Below, one piece after another: positions 50,779 to 59,929 of a DNA stretch of 64,000 bases. Numbering within the stretch: position 1 is the first letter of the stretch; each line of letters starts with the position of its first letter. Source of the stretch: JAHFUA01 sp963808725 (GTDB lineage: Bacteria; Acidobacteriota; Terriglobia; Terriglobales; Acidobacteriaceae); assembly GCA_963808725.1 (NCBI GenBank), contig CAWEGO010000004.1:62001-126000 (forward strand). The letters run 5' to 3'. Made by a program: the position numbers and the translations under genes. The notes below the pieces were generated by a model, which was not told where the DNA came from, made no database searches, and saw only the letters and a list, made by a program, of their open reading frames with translations.

Positions 50779-50807
50779 AAGGCCCGGCAGAGATGCCGGG
50801 CCTTTTT
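50779..50807 (+). terminator. Rho-independent terminator
   Basis: Stem AAGGCCCGGCA/TGCCGGGCCTT (11 bp) with GAGA loop, then T-run on the plus strand. Confidence 0.85.
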
Positions 50808-50809
50808 CG

Positions 50810-50998
50810 TCACGAAGCTTTGGTCCGGGTACCAAGCCGCAGGGCGCGATCGAAAAACTCCTCGGGTTCGAGGGGCTGGTCCCGCTTCGTGAGCAACCCG
50901 CATTTCGCCGCCCACACTTCCTCGGTGATGCGGATCACCCGCACCGAACCCGGTTGCACGGTCGCACGCTTGGGTGTTTCCTTTACTCGCTTCTTCAT
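50810..50998 (-). CDS. Small hypothetical protein (62 aa)
   Basis: A 62-aa basic protein starting MKKRVKETPKRATVQPGSVR with VIRITEEVWAAKCGLLTKRD and a Glu-rich FEDRALRL-like end. It resembles small antitoxin/DNA-binding proteins in form but no family is certain. GGAGGG lies 8 nt before the ATG, a strong signal that it is expressed. Confidence 0.6.
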   Translation of the reverse strand: MKKRVKETPKRATVQPGSVRVIRITEEVWAAKCGLLTKRDQPLEPEEFFDRALRLGTRTKAS

Positions 50999-51241
50999 AT
51001 CGCTGACCCTCCTGAGAGCAAACAAATCCACCATAATTCTCCATCCCGGGCAGTACCTTGGCTGTGATCCCTAAACAGTTCTTTCCCTAAATGGGAAAAG
51101 GCTGGCCGCTGAAAAATACAGCTTCGGTGCTCGGCAGCGGTTGAGACGGGATAGGATTTGTACCAGCCCAGCCGGATGCCGCGATGGATGGGGGCCCTGC
51201 GCAGTGGTTGAATTCCTGAATGGTGTTTCGGGCGGCATCCG

Positions 51242-52432
51242 ATGAGTTCTCTTCGCAATTTCTTGCCGCCGCCAACCGTCCGCAGCCTGGAAGCCAGCGA
51301 TGGCCGCTCCGGGCGCCTGATCCAGTGCGTCGCCGACTACGCCATTTACCTGCTCGACCCCGGTGGTTGCGTGATTAGTTGGAATAGCTGCGCCGAGCGC
51401 ATGGCAGGCTACCAAACCAACGAAATCCTGGACCGTCACTTTTCCGTTTTCTACCCACCCGAGGAGGTGGAGCGGGGCACACCCACCGCGAACCTGCAAG
51501 CGGCGTTGCGGGCCGGCCACTACGAGGACGAAAGCTGGCGCCTGCGCAAGGACGGCTCGCGGTTCTTGGCCAGCGTGGCGATCACGCCGCTCTACGACCG
51601 CCAGGGCAAGCACACCGGCTTCACCAAGACCACGCGCGACCTGACCGAGTGCTGCAAACGGATGGACCGCATGGAGCTGCACACCATTCAGGTGGAGACG
51701 CGATCCGCCGAGCTGGAGCGGCTGACCTCCGCCCTGCAGGAGTCCAACCACGCCATGGAATCCTTCGCCTACTCGGTCTCGCACGACCTGCGCGCTCCCC
51801 TGCGCGCGATGTGGGGCTTCGCCGAAGCCCTTCAGGAGGACTATGGAGAGAAGCTGGACGAGCAGGGCCGCCGCTACACCCGCTCGGTGGTGGATGCGGC
51901 CCGGCGTATGGACGAGCTGATCGAAGACCTGCTGGCCTATAGCCGGTTGAGCCGAGTGGAGATGGAACTTGCCCCGGTCGAGCTGGAAGCAACTCTGCGC
52001 GAAGTGGTGGATGAGGTCTGCACCAAGGACGCCCGCTGCAAAAGGTCGATCGCGGTCACGGCGCCACTGCCGTCCGTAATCGCACATCGTTTGACCCTGG
52101 TCCAGGTGCTTACCAATTTGCTTTCCAACGCTCTGAAGTTCGTGGCCTCCGGGACCCGGCCGCAGGTGCGGGTGTTCGCCGAAATGCGCGGCCGCGACGT
52201 ACGTCTATGGGTCGAAGATAACGGCCTGGGCATTGCGCCCGAGCATCTGCAGCGCATCTTCATGCCCTTCGAACGGCTGCACGGTCCCGCGCCCTATCCT
52301 GGCACGGGCATCGGGCTGGCCATCGTGAGCAAGGGTGTGGAACGCATGGGCGGCAAGGTGGGAGTGGAATCCGAGCTGGGACGCGGCAGCCGCTTCTGGA
52401 TCGAACTGCCTGCCACGGACGAGGGCCAATGA
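51242..52432 (+). CDS. PAS-domain sensor histidine kinase
   Basis: Soluble kinase of 396 aa with no membrane helix. The PAS domain (about 20-135) has DYAIYLLDPGGCVISWNS and the GYQTNEILDRHFSVFYPPE loop of the phytochrome-cluster type; a coiled-coil linker follows, then the phospho-acceptor H181 in SYSVSHDLRAPLRAM, and the ATPase with N box NLLSNALKF, G1 VEDNGLGIAPE and G2 GTGIGLAIVSK. Its gene overlaps the response regulator by 4 nt. Signal unknown; redox or light sensing is possible. Confidence 0.92.
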   Translation: MSSLRNFLPPPTVRSLEASDGRSGRLIQCVADYAIYLLDPGGCVISWNSCAERMAGYQTNEILDRHFSVFYPPEEVERGTPTANLQAALRAGHYEDESWRLRKDGSRFLASVAITPLYDRQGKHTGFTKTTRDLTECCKRMDRMELHTIQVETRSAELERLTSALQESNHAMESFAYSVSHDLRAPLRAMWGFAEALQEDYGEKLDEQGRRYTRSVVDAARRMDELIEDLLAYSRLSRVEMELAPVELEATLREVVDEVCTKDARCKRSIAVTAPLPSVIAHRLTLVQVLTNLLSNALKFVASGTRPQVRVFAEMRGRDVRLWVEDNGLGIAPEHLQRIFMPFERLHGPAPYPGTGIGLAIVSKGVERMGGKVGVESELGRGSRFWIELPATDEGQ

Positions 52433-52872
52433 GCAGCGCGTGCACCATCCTGCTGGTGGAGGACAACCAGAGCGATGTTTTCCTGGTGGAACGCGCTTTT
52501 CAGAAGGCCAGGGTCCCGCACCTGCTGCAGGTAGTGGAGGACGGCGAACAGGCAGTCGCCTACCTTAGCGGCGCCGGTCCCTACGCCGACCGCAGCCGCT
52601 TTCCCCTGCCGGTGTTCGTGCTGCTGGATCTGAAGCTGCCGCGGAAATCCGGCTTCGAGGTGCTGGAATGGTTGCGGCAGCAACCGGCCATCCGCCGCGT
52701 CCCGGTGGTCATCCTGACCTCATCGGACCACCTCGAAGACGTGAACCGCGCCTATGATGCGGGGGCGAATTCCTATGTGGTGAAGGTGGCCGATCCCACC
52801 GCGGTGGCCGAACTGGCCCGGGCCGTCGAGCAGTACTGGGTGAATCTGAACCAGCAACCCGAGCTGGCGTAG
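52429..52872 (+). CDS. Single-domain response regulator (Rcp1 type)
   Basis: CheY-like receiver of 147 aa without output domain. Acidic pair E11/D12 (VEDN), phospho-acceptor D67 in VLLDLKLP, T97 and K119 (VVKV) are all present. The extended loop SGAGPYADRSRFPLP is typical of the Rcp1 family found with PAS/phytochrome kinases. Start ATG overlaps the kinase stop (ATGA), so coupled translation. Confidence 0.93.
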   Translation: MSSACTILLVEDNQSDVFLVERAFQKARVPHLLQVVEDGEQAVAYLSGAGPYADRSRFPLPVFVLLDLKLPRKSGFEVLEWLRQQPAIRRVPVVILTSSDHLEDVNRAYDAGANSYVVKVADPTAVAELARAVEQYWVNLNQQPELA

Positions 52873-52887
52873 AACGGCAACGACGCA

Positions 52888-52952
52888 GGCCACGGATTTT
52901 CACGGATCAACAGTGGATCCGCGAAGATCCGTGTGAACCCGTGGCGTTTTTC
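52888..52952. repeat. 'CCACGGAT...ATCCGTGG' inverted repeat, copy 4
   Basis: GGCCACGGATTTTCACGGAT on the left, AAGATCCGTGTGAACCCGTG on the right, then GGCGTTTTTCC. It lies between the response regulator and glnE and may terminate the former. Confidence 0.85.
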
Positions 52953-52976
52953 CCGCCTCCGCGATAATCTGCCGCC

Positions 52977-55913
52977 GTGGCCATGGACTGGGCGGCGGCA
53001 GTTTCGCAGATCGGCTTTCGCGATCCGGAGGCGGCGCGTGCCAACCTGGCGCGCCTGGAGGGGCGGTTGTCGCCGGGAGTGGTGGCGGCGCTGCCCACGC
53101 TGCTGGCCGAATCCCCCGACCCTGATTCCGCGCTTAACCTGCTGGAGCGGCTGACCGGCGCGCCCGAGAGCTACGAACCGGTGCGCCGGCTCGACCGCAG
53201 CCGCTTCCTTATTCACTACGCCATCGCCGTCTTCGGCTATAGCCAATGGCTGGGCGAGACCCTGATCCAGAACACCGACCTGCTCCAGAACCTGGGGCGC
53301 GACCGCGCCCTCGACCGCTCGCACTCGCGGGAAGACTTTCTGGAGCACTTCGCGCGCTTCCGCTCGCGCTCCTTCGAGACCGACATCTCGCTGCTGCTGG
53401 CCCGCTTCAAAAAGCGCGAGTACATCCGCATCATGCTGCGCGACGTGCTCGGCATCGCCCCCCTGGCGGAGACCACGGCGGAGATCTCCGCGCTTTCCGA
53501 CGTGCTCATCGAGGAGGCCTTGCGCTACGTGGACTCCTCCCTGCGCAACCGCTACGGCACGCCGCGCCATATCGACCACGAAGGCCGGGTGGTGGATACG
53601 CCCCTGGCCGTGCTCTCCATGGGCAAGCTGGGCGGCAACGAGCTGAATTACAGCTCTGACGTGGACCTGCTCTTCCTCTACGGCGACGGCGAACCCGACC
53701 CACCGGGCGAGATCACCAACCGCGAGTACTTCATCCGCCTGGCGCAGCAGGTGACCGAGGTGCTCTCGCGCGTGAGCCGCGAGGGGCCGGTGTTCCGCAT
53801 CGATTTGCGGCTGCGTCCGCAGGGCGCCGAAGGCGAGCCGGCGGTGCCGCTGGGCCACGCCATCCGCTACTACGCCAACGTCGCCCATGACTGGGAGCTG
53901 CAGGCGCTGATCAAGGTGCGGCATTCGGCCGGAGACCTGAACCTGGCGCGGGATTTCATCCGCGCGGTGCAGCCCTTCGTCTATCGCGAGGAGCTGAACT
54001 TCGCCGCCATCGAGACCGCGGTCAACTCGCTGGAGAAGATCGGGGCGCATCGGCGCAAGCGCCTGGCGGGGGTACGGCGCTCCGGCGGGATCAACGTCAA
54101 GCTGGACCGCGGCGGCATCCGCGATATCGAGTTCCTGGTGCAGTGCCTGCAGCGCGTCTACGGCGGGGCGGAGAGCTGGCTGCGCTCCGGTGGCACCCTG
54201 TTCTCGCTGCAGAAGCTGCACGACAAAGGACACATCAGCGGCAAGGACTTCCACGAGCTCAGCCAAGGCTACCTGTTCCTGCGCACCGTCGAGCACCGGC
54301 TGCAGCTCCGGCGCGGGCGGCAGGTACACGGCCTGCCGGCTTCCGAGGCCGACCTGCGCGTGCTCTACCGCTCGGTCGTGGGTGAGGAGGTGCGTGACCG
54401 CACCGCCGAGGCCTTCGTGACGCAGCTCCGCAAGAGCATGGCCGCGGTGGCCGACATCTATGAGCGCATCATCCATAACCAGCAAACGCAGCAGCGCCAG
54501 GAGCGCGAAGGCGGCGAGTTTCGCTTGGCGCCGCCCGAGACAGGCCGGGAAAAGTCCTATCAGCAGATCCTGGAACGGCTGGCGGCGGACGCTCCTGCGC
54601 TCTACGAGGTGGCGGCGCAGCGCGATCTCACTACTCACACCCGGCGCAACCTGCAGCGTTTCCTCAGCGCCGCTTTCACCAGCTCGGAGCGCTACGCGGC
54701 GCTGGTCCACAACCCGGAGGCGGTGGGGCAGGCGCTGCGCCTGTTCCAGGTGAGCGACTACCTCACCGACATCCTGGTGCGCCATCCCCAGGAACTCGGG
54801 ACCATCGAGAAAGTCGTGGCCCCGCCCAACGGCGACCAGAGCGGCGCCCTGTTCAAGCCGGAGGCCCCAGGCGGAGCCGGACACGATCCGGTATTCGGCT
54901 TTCTGGCGTCCGCGGAGGGTTCGCGCAGCGAGAAGCTGGCCATGCTGCGCCAGCACTACCGGCATCGCATGTTCGCGGCCGGCTCGCGCGACGTGATGGA
55001 GCTGCGCCCTGTGTACGAGTCGCTCTCCGAAATGAGCGCGGCCGCCGATGATGCCATCGCCGCCGCCCTCAACATCGCCGGCCATCCCCCGGGATTCGCC
55101 GTGCTGGCGCTGGGACGGCTGGGGAGCTGGGAGTTCGACCTGGGGTCGGACGCCGATCTCCTGTTCGTGCGCGACGAGCAGGCGGAGACGGAACCGCTGA
55201 TCAAAGTCGCAGAGCACTTGGTGGAAGCCCTGGCCGCCTACACCCAGGACGGCACTCTGTTTCCGGTCGACCTGCGGCTGCGTCCGCGGGGCACCGAGGG
55301 CGAGTTACTGGTTACGCCTGAGAGCCTGGCCGCCTACTTCTCCAGCGAGGCCCAGCCCTGGGAGGCGCTCACCTATACCAAACTGCGCTACGTCTGCGGT
55401 GAGGAGGAGCTGGCGCTGCGCGCCATGACCGCGGTCGAAGACCATGTATTGCGCTTTGCCAACGACCCCAGCTTCGGCGCTGCCGTCCGCGCCATGCGGG
55501 CCAAGCTGGAGAAATCGGACAGCGAACCCAACTTCAAGGTCGCACCCGGCGGCTTCTACGACATCGATTACATCCTGTCGTATCTGCTGGTGATGTATGG
55601 CGTCAAAGACGTGCAGGGAAACACGCGCGAGCGCCTGCACACCCTGGCGGCGCGGGCGCTGCTCTCCGACGACGACTGTGCCACCCTGGACGCAGCCGCC
55701 GAACTGCTGCGCACGGTCGGGCACGTGGTGCGGCTGGTCACCGGCCGCGCCCGCAAGTCGCTGCCCATGGGCGACCATCCACGGCGGGTGAGCGAGCAGT
55801 TGGTGTCGCGCATTCTGCGGCGGACATTCCGCGAGGGCCTGGAGCGCGAACTGGAGCGGACGTATAAGCTGGTGCGGCCGGTGTACGAAAGAGTCTTAGG
55901 AGTGGCGGAATGA
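52977..55913 (+). CDS. glnE: Glutamine synthetase adenylyltransferase/deadenylase
   Basis: GlnE of 978 aa, adding and removing AMP on the GlnA tyrosine according to nitrogen status. Two nucleotidyltransferase domains show: the N-terminal deadenylase with GKLGGNELNYSSDVDLLFLY (about 214-233), and the C-terminal adenylylase with LGRLGSWEFDLGSDADLLFV (about 710-730), each followed by RLRPQG/RLRPRG. The start is GTG 52977 or ATG 52983; GATAAT ends 8 nt before the GTG, and no ribosome site is present. glnA is 4 kb upstream, while glnB is not in the window. Confidence 0.96.
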   Translation: MAMDWAAAVSQIGFRDPEAARANLARLEGRLSPGVVAALPTLLAESPDPDSALNLLERLTGAPESYEPVRRLDRSRFLIHYAIAVFGYSQWLGETLIQNTDLLQNLGRDRALDRSHSREDFLEHFARFRSRSFETDISLLLARFKKREYIRIMLRDVLGIAPLAETTAEISALSDVLIEEALRYVDSSLRNRYGTPRHIDHEGRVVDTPLAVLSMGKLGGNELNYSSDVDLLFLYGDGEPDPPGEITNREYFIRLAQQVTEVLSRVSREGPVFRIDLRLRPQGAEGEPAVPLGHAIRYYANVAHDWELQALIKVRHSAGDLNLARDFIRAVQPFVYREELNFAAIETAVNSLEKIGAHRRKRLAGVRRSGGINVKLDRGGIRDIEFLVQCLQRVYGGAESWLRSGGTLFSLQKLHDKGHISGKDFHELSQGYLFLRTVEHRLQLRRGRQVHGLPASEADLRVLYRSVVGEEVRDRTAEAFVTQLRKSMAAVADIYERIIHNQQTQQRQEREGGEFRLAPPETGREKSYQQILERLAADAPALYEVAAQRDLTTHTRRNLQRFLSAAFTSSERYAALVHNPEAVGQALRLFQVSDYLTDILVRHPQELGTIEKVVAPPNGDQSGALFKPEAPGGAGHDPVFGFLASAEGSRSEKLAMLRQHYRHRMFAAGSRDVMELRPVYESLSEMSAAADDAIAAALNIAGHPPGFAVLALGRLGSWEFDLGSDADLLFVRDEQAETEPLIKVAEHLVEALAAYTQDGTLFPVDLRLRPRGTEGELLVTPESLAAYFSSEAQPWEALTYTKLRYVCGEEELALRAMTAVEDHVLRFANDPSFGAAVRAMRAKLEKSDSEPNFKVAPGGFYDIDYILSYLLVMYGVKDVQGNTRERLHTLAARALLSDDDCATLDAAAELLRTVGHVVRLVTGRARKSLPMGDHPRRVSEQLVSRILRRTFREGLERELERTYKLVRPVYERVLGVAE

Positions 55914-55923
55914 CAGCTCGCAA

Positions 55924-57324
55924 TTATGCTTCCGAAACCACCGGCAATTTAGCGGCCTCCCAGGCCGCGAGACCACCGGCCATTTCGATCAGGTCGGTGA
56001 TTCCATACTGATGCAGGATGGCGGCGGCAATAGAGGAGCGGTAGCCGCCGGCACAATGAACGGCAATGCGGCGGTCGCGCGGGACTTCGGCGATGCGTTC
56101 TTGGAGATGGTTGAGTGGTAGGTTCACGCTGCCTTCTATGTGCTTGCTCGCCCACTCCCGGGGGGAGCGGACATCCAGCACCAGGGGTGGGTCTGCGGCC
56201 GCCAGTTCCTCCGCGACCAGGGAGGCGGTGACACGCTTCGTAGGCCACACCAAATCGGGTCGGCCGGCAAGGTCTTCCATACCGCCCTTCAAGTAGCCTT
56301 TGACATGATCGAAGCCGATACGGCCCAGGCGCACTGCGGCTTCCTGCTCGCGTCCGGGTTCAGCGATGATGACGATGGGCTTGGTGCGGTCGAGGACCGT
56401 GCCTGCCCAGGTGGCATACTGGCCGCCCAGCCCGATGTTAATGCTGCCGGCAAGATGACCTTTGGCGTATTCGGCGGGGTCGCGGACGTCGAGAATCTGA
56501 GCGCCCGCATCTCCCATCCGCAGGACCTCGGCAAGATCAACGGGATGGAGAACCCGTTCGAGATTCTTGTCCAGCGTGGCGCGCTCCCGGGTGTTGAGGA
56601 TGGCGTCGTAGGTGAAGTAAGGGGGAGCATCGGGCTGGTCAGCCGTAACCAGGCGGATAAATTCCTCTTTGGTCATAGGCTGCAAGGCATAATTCAAACG
56701 CCGCTGATCTCCCAGAGAAGAGACGGTATCCGAGGAAAGCTGCTTCCCACAAAGCGAACCGGCGCCGTGAGCGGGATAGACCAGCGTCTCATCCTGCAGC
56801 GGCAGGATCCGGTTGTGCAGCGAGTCGTAGAGGCGGGCGCCGAGGTCGTTGGCGGTCCACCCCAGCGAAGCGCGCAGATCAGGGCGTCCAACGTCCCCGA
56901 TGAAGAGCGTATCTCCGGTAAGAATGGCATAGGGTCTTGCGGGGTCCTTGTGCAGATCGAAGACCAGGATTGAGATCGACTCAATGGTATGGCCGGGGGT
57001 CTCAAGGACTTGCAGGCGCAACCGCGGGAAGTCAAGAGTATCGCCGTTCTTCATCGCCACGAAGGCGTATTCCGCGCGGGCCTGGGAGCCAAGATGGATG
57101 GTCGCGCCGCAACGGTCGCGCAGCTCCAGGTGGCCGGCGACGAAGTCAGCGTGGAAGTGGGTGAGAAAGACATGGCGAATCTGCAGGCTAAATTTTTCGG
57201 CGTCGGCCAGGTACTGCTGGATATCACGCTGTGGGTCGACGATGATGGCGGTCGAACTAGCCTCGTCTCCGAGCAGATACGAGGCGTGGGCGAGGCAACC
57301 CAGGTAGTACTGTTTCAGGATCAT
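55924..57324 (-). CDS. Metallo-beta-lactamase fold protein with two rhodanese domains
   Basis: Sulfur-metabolism enzyme of 466 aa: an ETHE1/persulfide-dioxygenase-like MBL domain with iron motif THFHADFVAGH (about 55-65), ETPGHTIES and GDTLFIGDVGRPDL, then two rhodanese domains. The first (about 265-350) reads VIIAEPGREQE where the catalytic Cys should be, so it is inactive; the second has VHCAGGYRSSIAA with the Cys. Such fusions oxidise glutathione- or bacillithiol-persulfides. Adjacent to a peroxiredoxin gene (39-nt gap), possibly one transcript. Confidence 0.9.
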   Translation of the reverse strand: MILKQYYLGCLAHASYLLGDEASSTAIIVDPQRDIQQYLADAEKFSLQIRHVFLTHFHADFVAGHLELRDRCGATIHLGSQARAEYAFVAMKNGDTLDFPRLRLQVLETPGHTIESISILVFDLHKDPARPYAILTGDTLFIGDVGRPDLRASLGWTANDLGARLYDSLHNRILPLQDETLVYPAHGAGSLCGKQLSSDTVSSLGDQRRLNYALQPMTKEEFIRLVTADQPDAPPYFTYDAILNTRERATLDKNLERVLHPVDLAEVLRMGDAGAQILDVRDPAEYAKGHLAGSINIGLGGQYATWAGTVLDRTKPIVIIAEPGREQEAAVRLGRIGFDHVKGYLKGGMEDLAGRPDLVWPTKRVTASLVAEELAAADPPLVLDVRSPREWASKHIEGSVNLPLNHLQERIAEVPRDRRIAVHCAGGYRSSIAAAILHQYGITDLIEMAGGLAAWEAAKLPVVSEA

Positions 57325-57363
57325 GGCAGCACCTTACCGCCCTTGCCCGCCGCGGCAGAATCA

Positions 57364-58020
57364 CTACTTGGGCTGGGGAACGATCCGTAGATAAGGCCGG
57401 GGTGCCTTCCAGCCGCCGGGATATTTCTTGCGGGCGTCGTCATCCGAAACGCTGCCGCTGATGATGACGTCCTCGCCGGGTTTCCAGTTCACCGGGGTTG
57501 AGACCTGGTGCTTGGCCGTGAGCTGGATGGAATCGAGCACGCGCAGTACTTCGTCGAAGTTGCGGCCGGTGCTCATCGGGTAGCTGAGCATCAGCTTGAT
57601 CGTCTTGTCAGGGCCGACCACGAATACGGTGCGCACGGTGGCGTTCGTGGCCGGGGTGCGGCCTTCGGAAGTATGGCCGGCGTCGGCCGGCAGCATGTCA
57701 TAGAGCTTGGCCACTTGCAGCTGTGGGTCCCCGATCATCGGGTAGCGCACCTTGTGGCCCTGCGTCTCCTCAATGTCCGCCGCCCACTTGCTGTGGCTGC
57801 TTACCGGGTCCACACTCAATCCGATGATTTTGCAATTGCGCTTCTCGAATTCTGGCTGCAGCCCTGCCATGTAGCCTAGCTCCGTGGTGCACACGGGGGT
57901 GAAGTCCTTGGGATGCGAAAACAAGATGGCCCAGCCGTTGCCGATCCATTCGTGGAAGTTGATCGGCCCCTGCGAGGTTTCGGCAGTGAAATTGGGAGCC
58001 TCGTCATTGATGCGCAACAT
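57364..58020 (-). CDS. 1-Cys peroxiredoxin (Prx6 type)
   Basis: Prx6-type peroxiredoxin of 218 aa. Peroxidatic cysteine C44 in DFTPVCTTELG, and arginine in the conserved DKTIKLMLSYPMSTGRNFDEVLR segment. No clear resolving Cys beyond C58-like positions, consistent with 1-Cys enzymes. It reduces peroxides with an external thiol, here perhaps bacillithiol (inference). GGAGACGATC precedes the ATG. It is upstream of the MBL-rhodanese gene on the same strand. Confidence 0.94.
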   Translation of the reverse strand: MLRINDEAPNFTAETSQGPINFHEWIGNGWAILFSHPKDFTPVCTTELGYMAGLQPEFEKRNCKIIGLSVDPVSSHSKWAADIEETQGHKVRYPMIGDPQLQVAKLYDMLPADAGHTSEGRTPATNATVRTVFVVGPDKTIKLMLSYPMSTGRNFDEVLRVLDSIQLTAKHQVSTPVNWKPGEDVIISGSVSDDDARKKYPGGWKAPRPYLRIVPQPK

Positions 58021-58300
58021 TGATCGTCTCCTGGTTTTGGCCTCTCTAGGCGCTGACGCCCAGAATCATTCCTTCCCCCTTTTTTCAAGACGGGAACACA
58101 TGCAGGAAGGAAAAAAATCGGGACTGGCCCCCAAGTGTCTACATCGTACGCCTCTCCAGTTTTGGACGCAACGAATTTGCCGCGGCCCGTCAAGTTCGAA
58201 AAAAGTGGCAGCAATCCAGTTTTGGACCTGCGGAACCCGCTGGCGTGCGGGAGGGGTACAATATTCCAGCGGCCAACCTCGTCTGCCGTGAAGTGATGAA

Positions 58301-58320
58301 CGTCACAATTACCTGTGACG
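58301..58320. promoter_or_regulatory. Inverted-repeat operator candidate upstream of icd
   Basis: CGTCACA-N6-TGTGACG is 32 nt upstream of the TATAAT. The half-site order is the reverse of CRP sites, so another dimeric regulator is more likely. Confidence 0.4.
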
Positions 58321-58351
58321 CTCGGCCTACGCCCGCCAGCGCGCCGCTGGC

Positions 58352-58357
58352 TATAAT
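58352..58357 (+). promoter_or_regulatory. -10 box of icd
   Basis: Consensus TATAAT, with a leader of about 30 nt and a clear GGAGG before the ATG at 58394. Confidence 0.5.
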
Positions 58358-58393
58358 TTCCACTCTTTTGACAATCTTGTGGAGGTATGTGAC

Positions 58394-59821
58394 ATGGCGG
58401 ATTCATACAACGGGCTGCCCGTTCCTAAGGATGGGACCCGCATCAGCTACAGCAACGGGAAGTACAACATTCCCGACAACCCCATCATTCCCTTTATCGA
58501 GGGAGATGGTACCGGGCGCGACATCTGGAAGGCGTCAGTGCGCGTGTTCGACGCCGCGGTGCAGAAGGCCTACGGCGGCAAGCGCCGCATAGTGTGGTAC
58601 GAGGTCTTCGCCGGTGAGAAGGCCATGGCCAAGTTCAAGAGCTGGCTCCCGGATGGCACCATCGACGCCCTGAAGGACCTGCGCGTCAGCATCAAGGGCC
58701 CTCTCACCACTCCGGTGGGCGGCGGCATCCGTTCCCTGAACGTGGCGCTGCGCCAGATCCTTGATCTTTATGCCTGCGTGCGTCCGGTGAAGTGGCTGGG
58801 CGCGCCTTCGCCGGTGAAGCACCCCGAGCGCATGAACGTGGTCATCTACCGCGAGAACACCGAGGACGTGTACGCCGGCATCGAGTGGGAAGAAGGCACG
58901 CCCGAGGTCAAGAAGCTGATCGAGTTCCTGAACAAGGAAATGCTGAAGGGCGGTCCGAAGCAGATCCGCACCGACTCCGGCATCGGCATCAAGCCCATCT
59001 CCATCACCGGAACCAAGCGCCTGGTGCGCAAGGCCATCCAGCACGCGCTGGACCATGGCCTTCACAAGGTCACGCTGGTCCACAAGGGGAACATCCAGAA
59101 ATTCACCGAAGGCGCCTTCCGCGCTTGGGGCTACGAACTGGCCACCAGCGAGTTCCGCGACAAGGTGGTCACCGAGCGCGAGAGCTGGATCCTGGACAAC
59201 AAGGACAAGAACCCTAACATCACCATCGAGCAGAATGCCAACCTGGTCGAGCCCGGGCTGGAGTTCGCGACTCCCGAGTTCCGCGCCGAGATCCAGAAGG
59301 AAGTGAAGGCCTGCCTGGACGCGATCTCCAAGACCCACGGCAACGGGCAATGGAAGAAGAAGCTGCTGGTGAACGACCGCATCGCCGACTCCATCTTCCA
59401 GCAGGTAGTGACCCGCGCCGACGAGTATGAGGTGCTGGCCACGCCCAACCTGAATGGCGATTACATCTCGGACGCGTGCGCGGCGCAGATCGGCGGCCTG
59501 GGCATCGCGCCGGGCGCCAACATTGGCGACGGCTACGCTATCTTCGAGGCCACCCACGGCACCGCTCCGAAGTATGCCGACCTGGACGTCATCAATCCCG
59601 GCTCGGTGATGCTCTCGGGCGTCATGATGTTCGAGTTCATGGGTTGGAAGGAAGCCGGGCAGCTCATCGAGGACGGCATCCGCAAGACCATCGAGCAGAA
59701 GAAGGTCACGTATGACTTCGCCCGCTTGCTGGAGGGTGCGACCAAGGTGAAGTGCAGTGAGTTCGCCAACTACATCATCCAGAACATGGGAGCCAAGTCC
59801 GCTTCCTCCGCCGCTGACTAG
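58394..59821 (+). CDS. icd: NADP-dependent isocitrate dehydrogenase
   Basis: Prokaryotic-type NADP isocitrate dehydrogenase of 475 aa, longer than E. coli Icd (416). Motifs: IPFIEGDGTGRDIW, the phosphorylatable-loop region GPLTTPVGGGIRSLNVALRQ (Ser in IRSLN), YRENTEDVYAGIEW and ATHGTAPKYADLDVINPGS with the Lys-Tyr of NADP specificity. Insertions around residues 165-185 and 300-320 account for the extra length. GGAGG 8 nt before the ATG selects this start over an upstream ATG. mdh follows 108 nt later. Confidence 0.96.
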   Translation: MADSYNGLPVPKDGTRISYSNGKYNIPDNPIIPFIEGDGTGRDIWKASVRVFDAAVQKAYGGKRRIVWYEVFAGEKAMAKFKSWLPDGTIDALKDLRVSIKGPLTTPVGGGIRSLNVALRQILDLYACVRPVKWLGAPSPVKHPERMNVVIYRENTEDVYAGIEWEEGTPEVKKLIEFLNKEMLKGGPKQIRTDSGIGIKPISITGTKRLVRKAIQHALDHGLHKVTLVHKGNIQKFTEGAFRAWGYELATSEFRDKVVTERESWILDNKDKNPNITIEQNANLVEPGLEFATPEFRAEIQKEVKACLDAISKTHGNGQWKKKLLVNDRIADSIFQQVVTRADEYEVLATPNLNGDYISDACAAQIGGLGIAPGANIGDGYAIFEATHGTAPKYADLDVINPGSVMLSGVMMFEFMGWKEAGQLIEDGIRKTIEQKKVTYDFARLLEGATKVKCSEFANYIIQNMGAKSASSAAD

Positions 59822-59842
59822 CGGAGAAGCATTAGAAATCGG

Positions 59843-59909
59843 GTGAGGTTGTGATCGGGTCATCGGGTGATTTTCCAATGACCCGATCACCCGATCACTC
59901 AATCACTCG
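59843..59909. repeat. CCCGAT tandem repeat, copy 3
   Basis: GATCGGGTCATCGGGTGAT faces the inverted units tgaCCCGATcacCCGATcactc between icd and mdh, so the array is an imperfect hairpin here. Confidence 0.8.
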
Positions 59910-59929
59910 ATGATTTATACGAGGCAATT

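Larger units (their letters stand above)
58021..58393. other. Intergenic region between divergent prx and icd genes
   Basis: No gene seen. It has a direct repeat TCCAGTTTTGGAC at about 58153 and 58209, a 7-bp inverted repeat with 6-nt spacer (CGTCACA/TGTGACG) at 58301-58320, and TATAAT at 58352-58357, a probable icd -10 with a 36-nt leader. Confidence 0.55.

Noticed and set aside
51071..52087. Minus-strand frame of 338 codons across the PAS kinase
   Set aside because: Antisense shadow of a kinase with complete H, N, G1 and G2 boxes.
52773..55217. Open frame of 814 codons on the minus strand across glnE
   Set aside because: Shadow of glnE in GC-rich codons. The product is low-complexity, and glnE itself has both nucleotidyltransferase motifs.
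58301..58320. CRP/FNR binding site
   Set aside because: Half-sites are in reversed order (TCACA...TGTGA, not TGTGA...TCACA), so the CRP consensus is not met.
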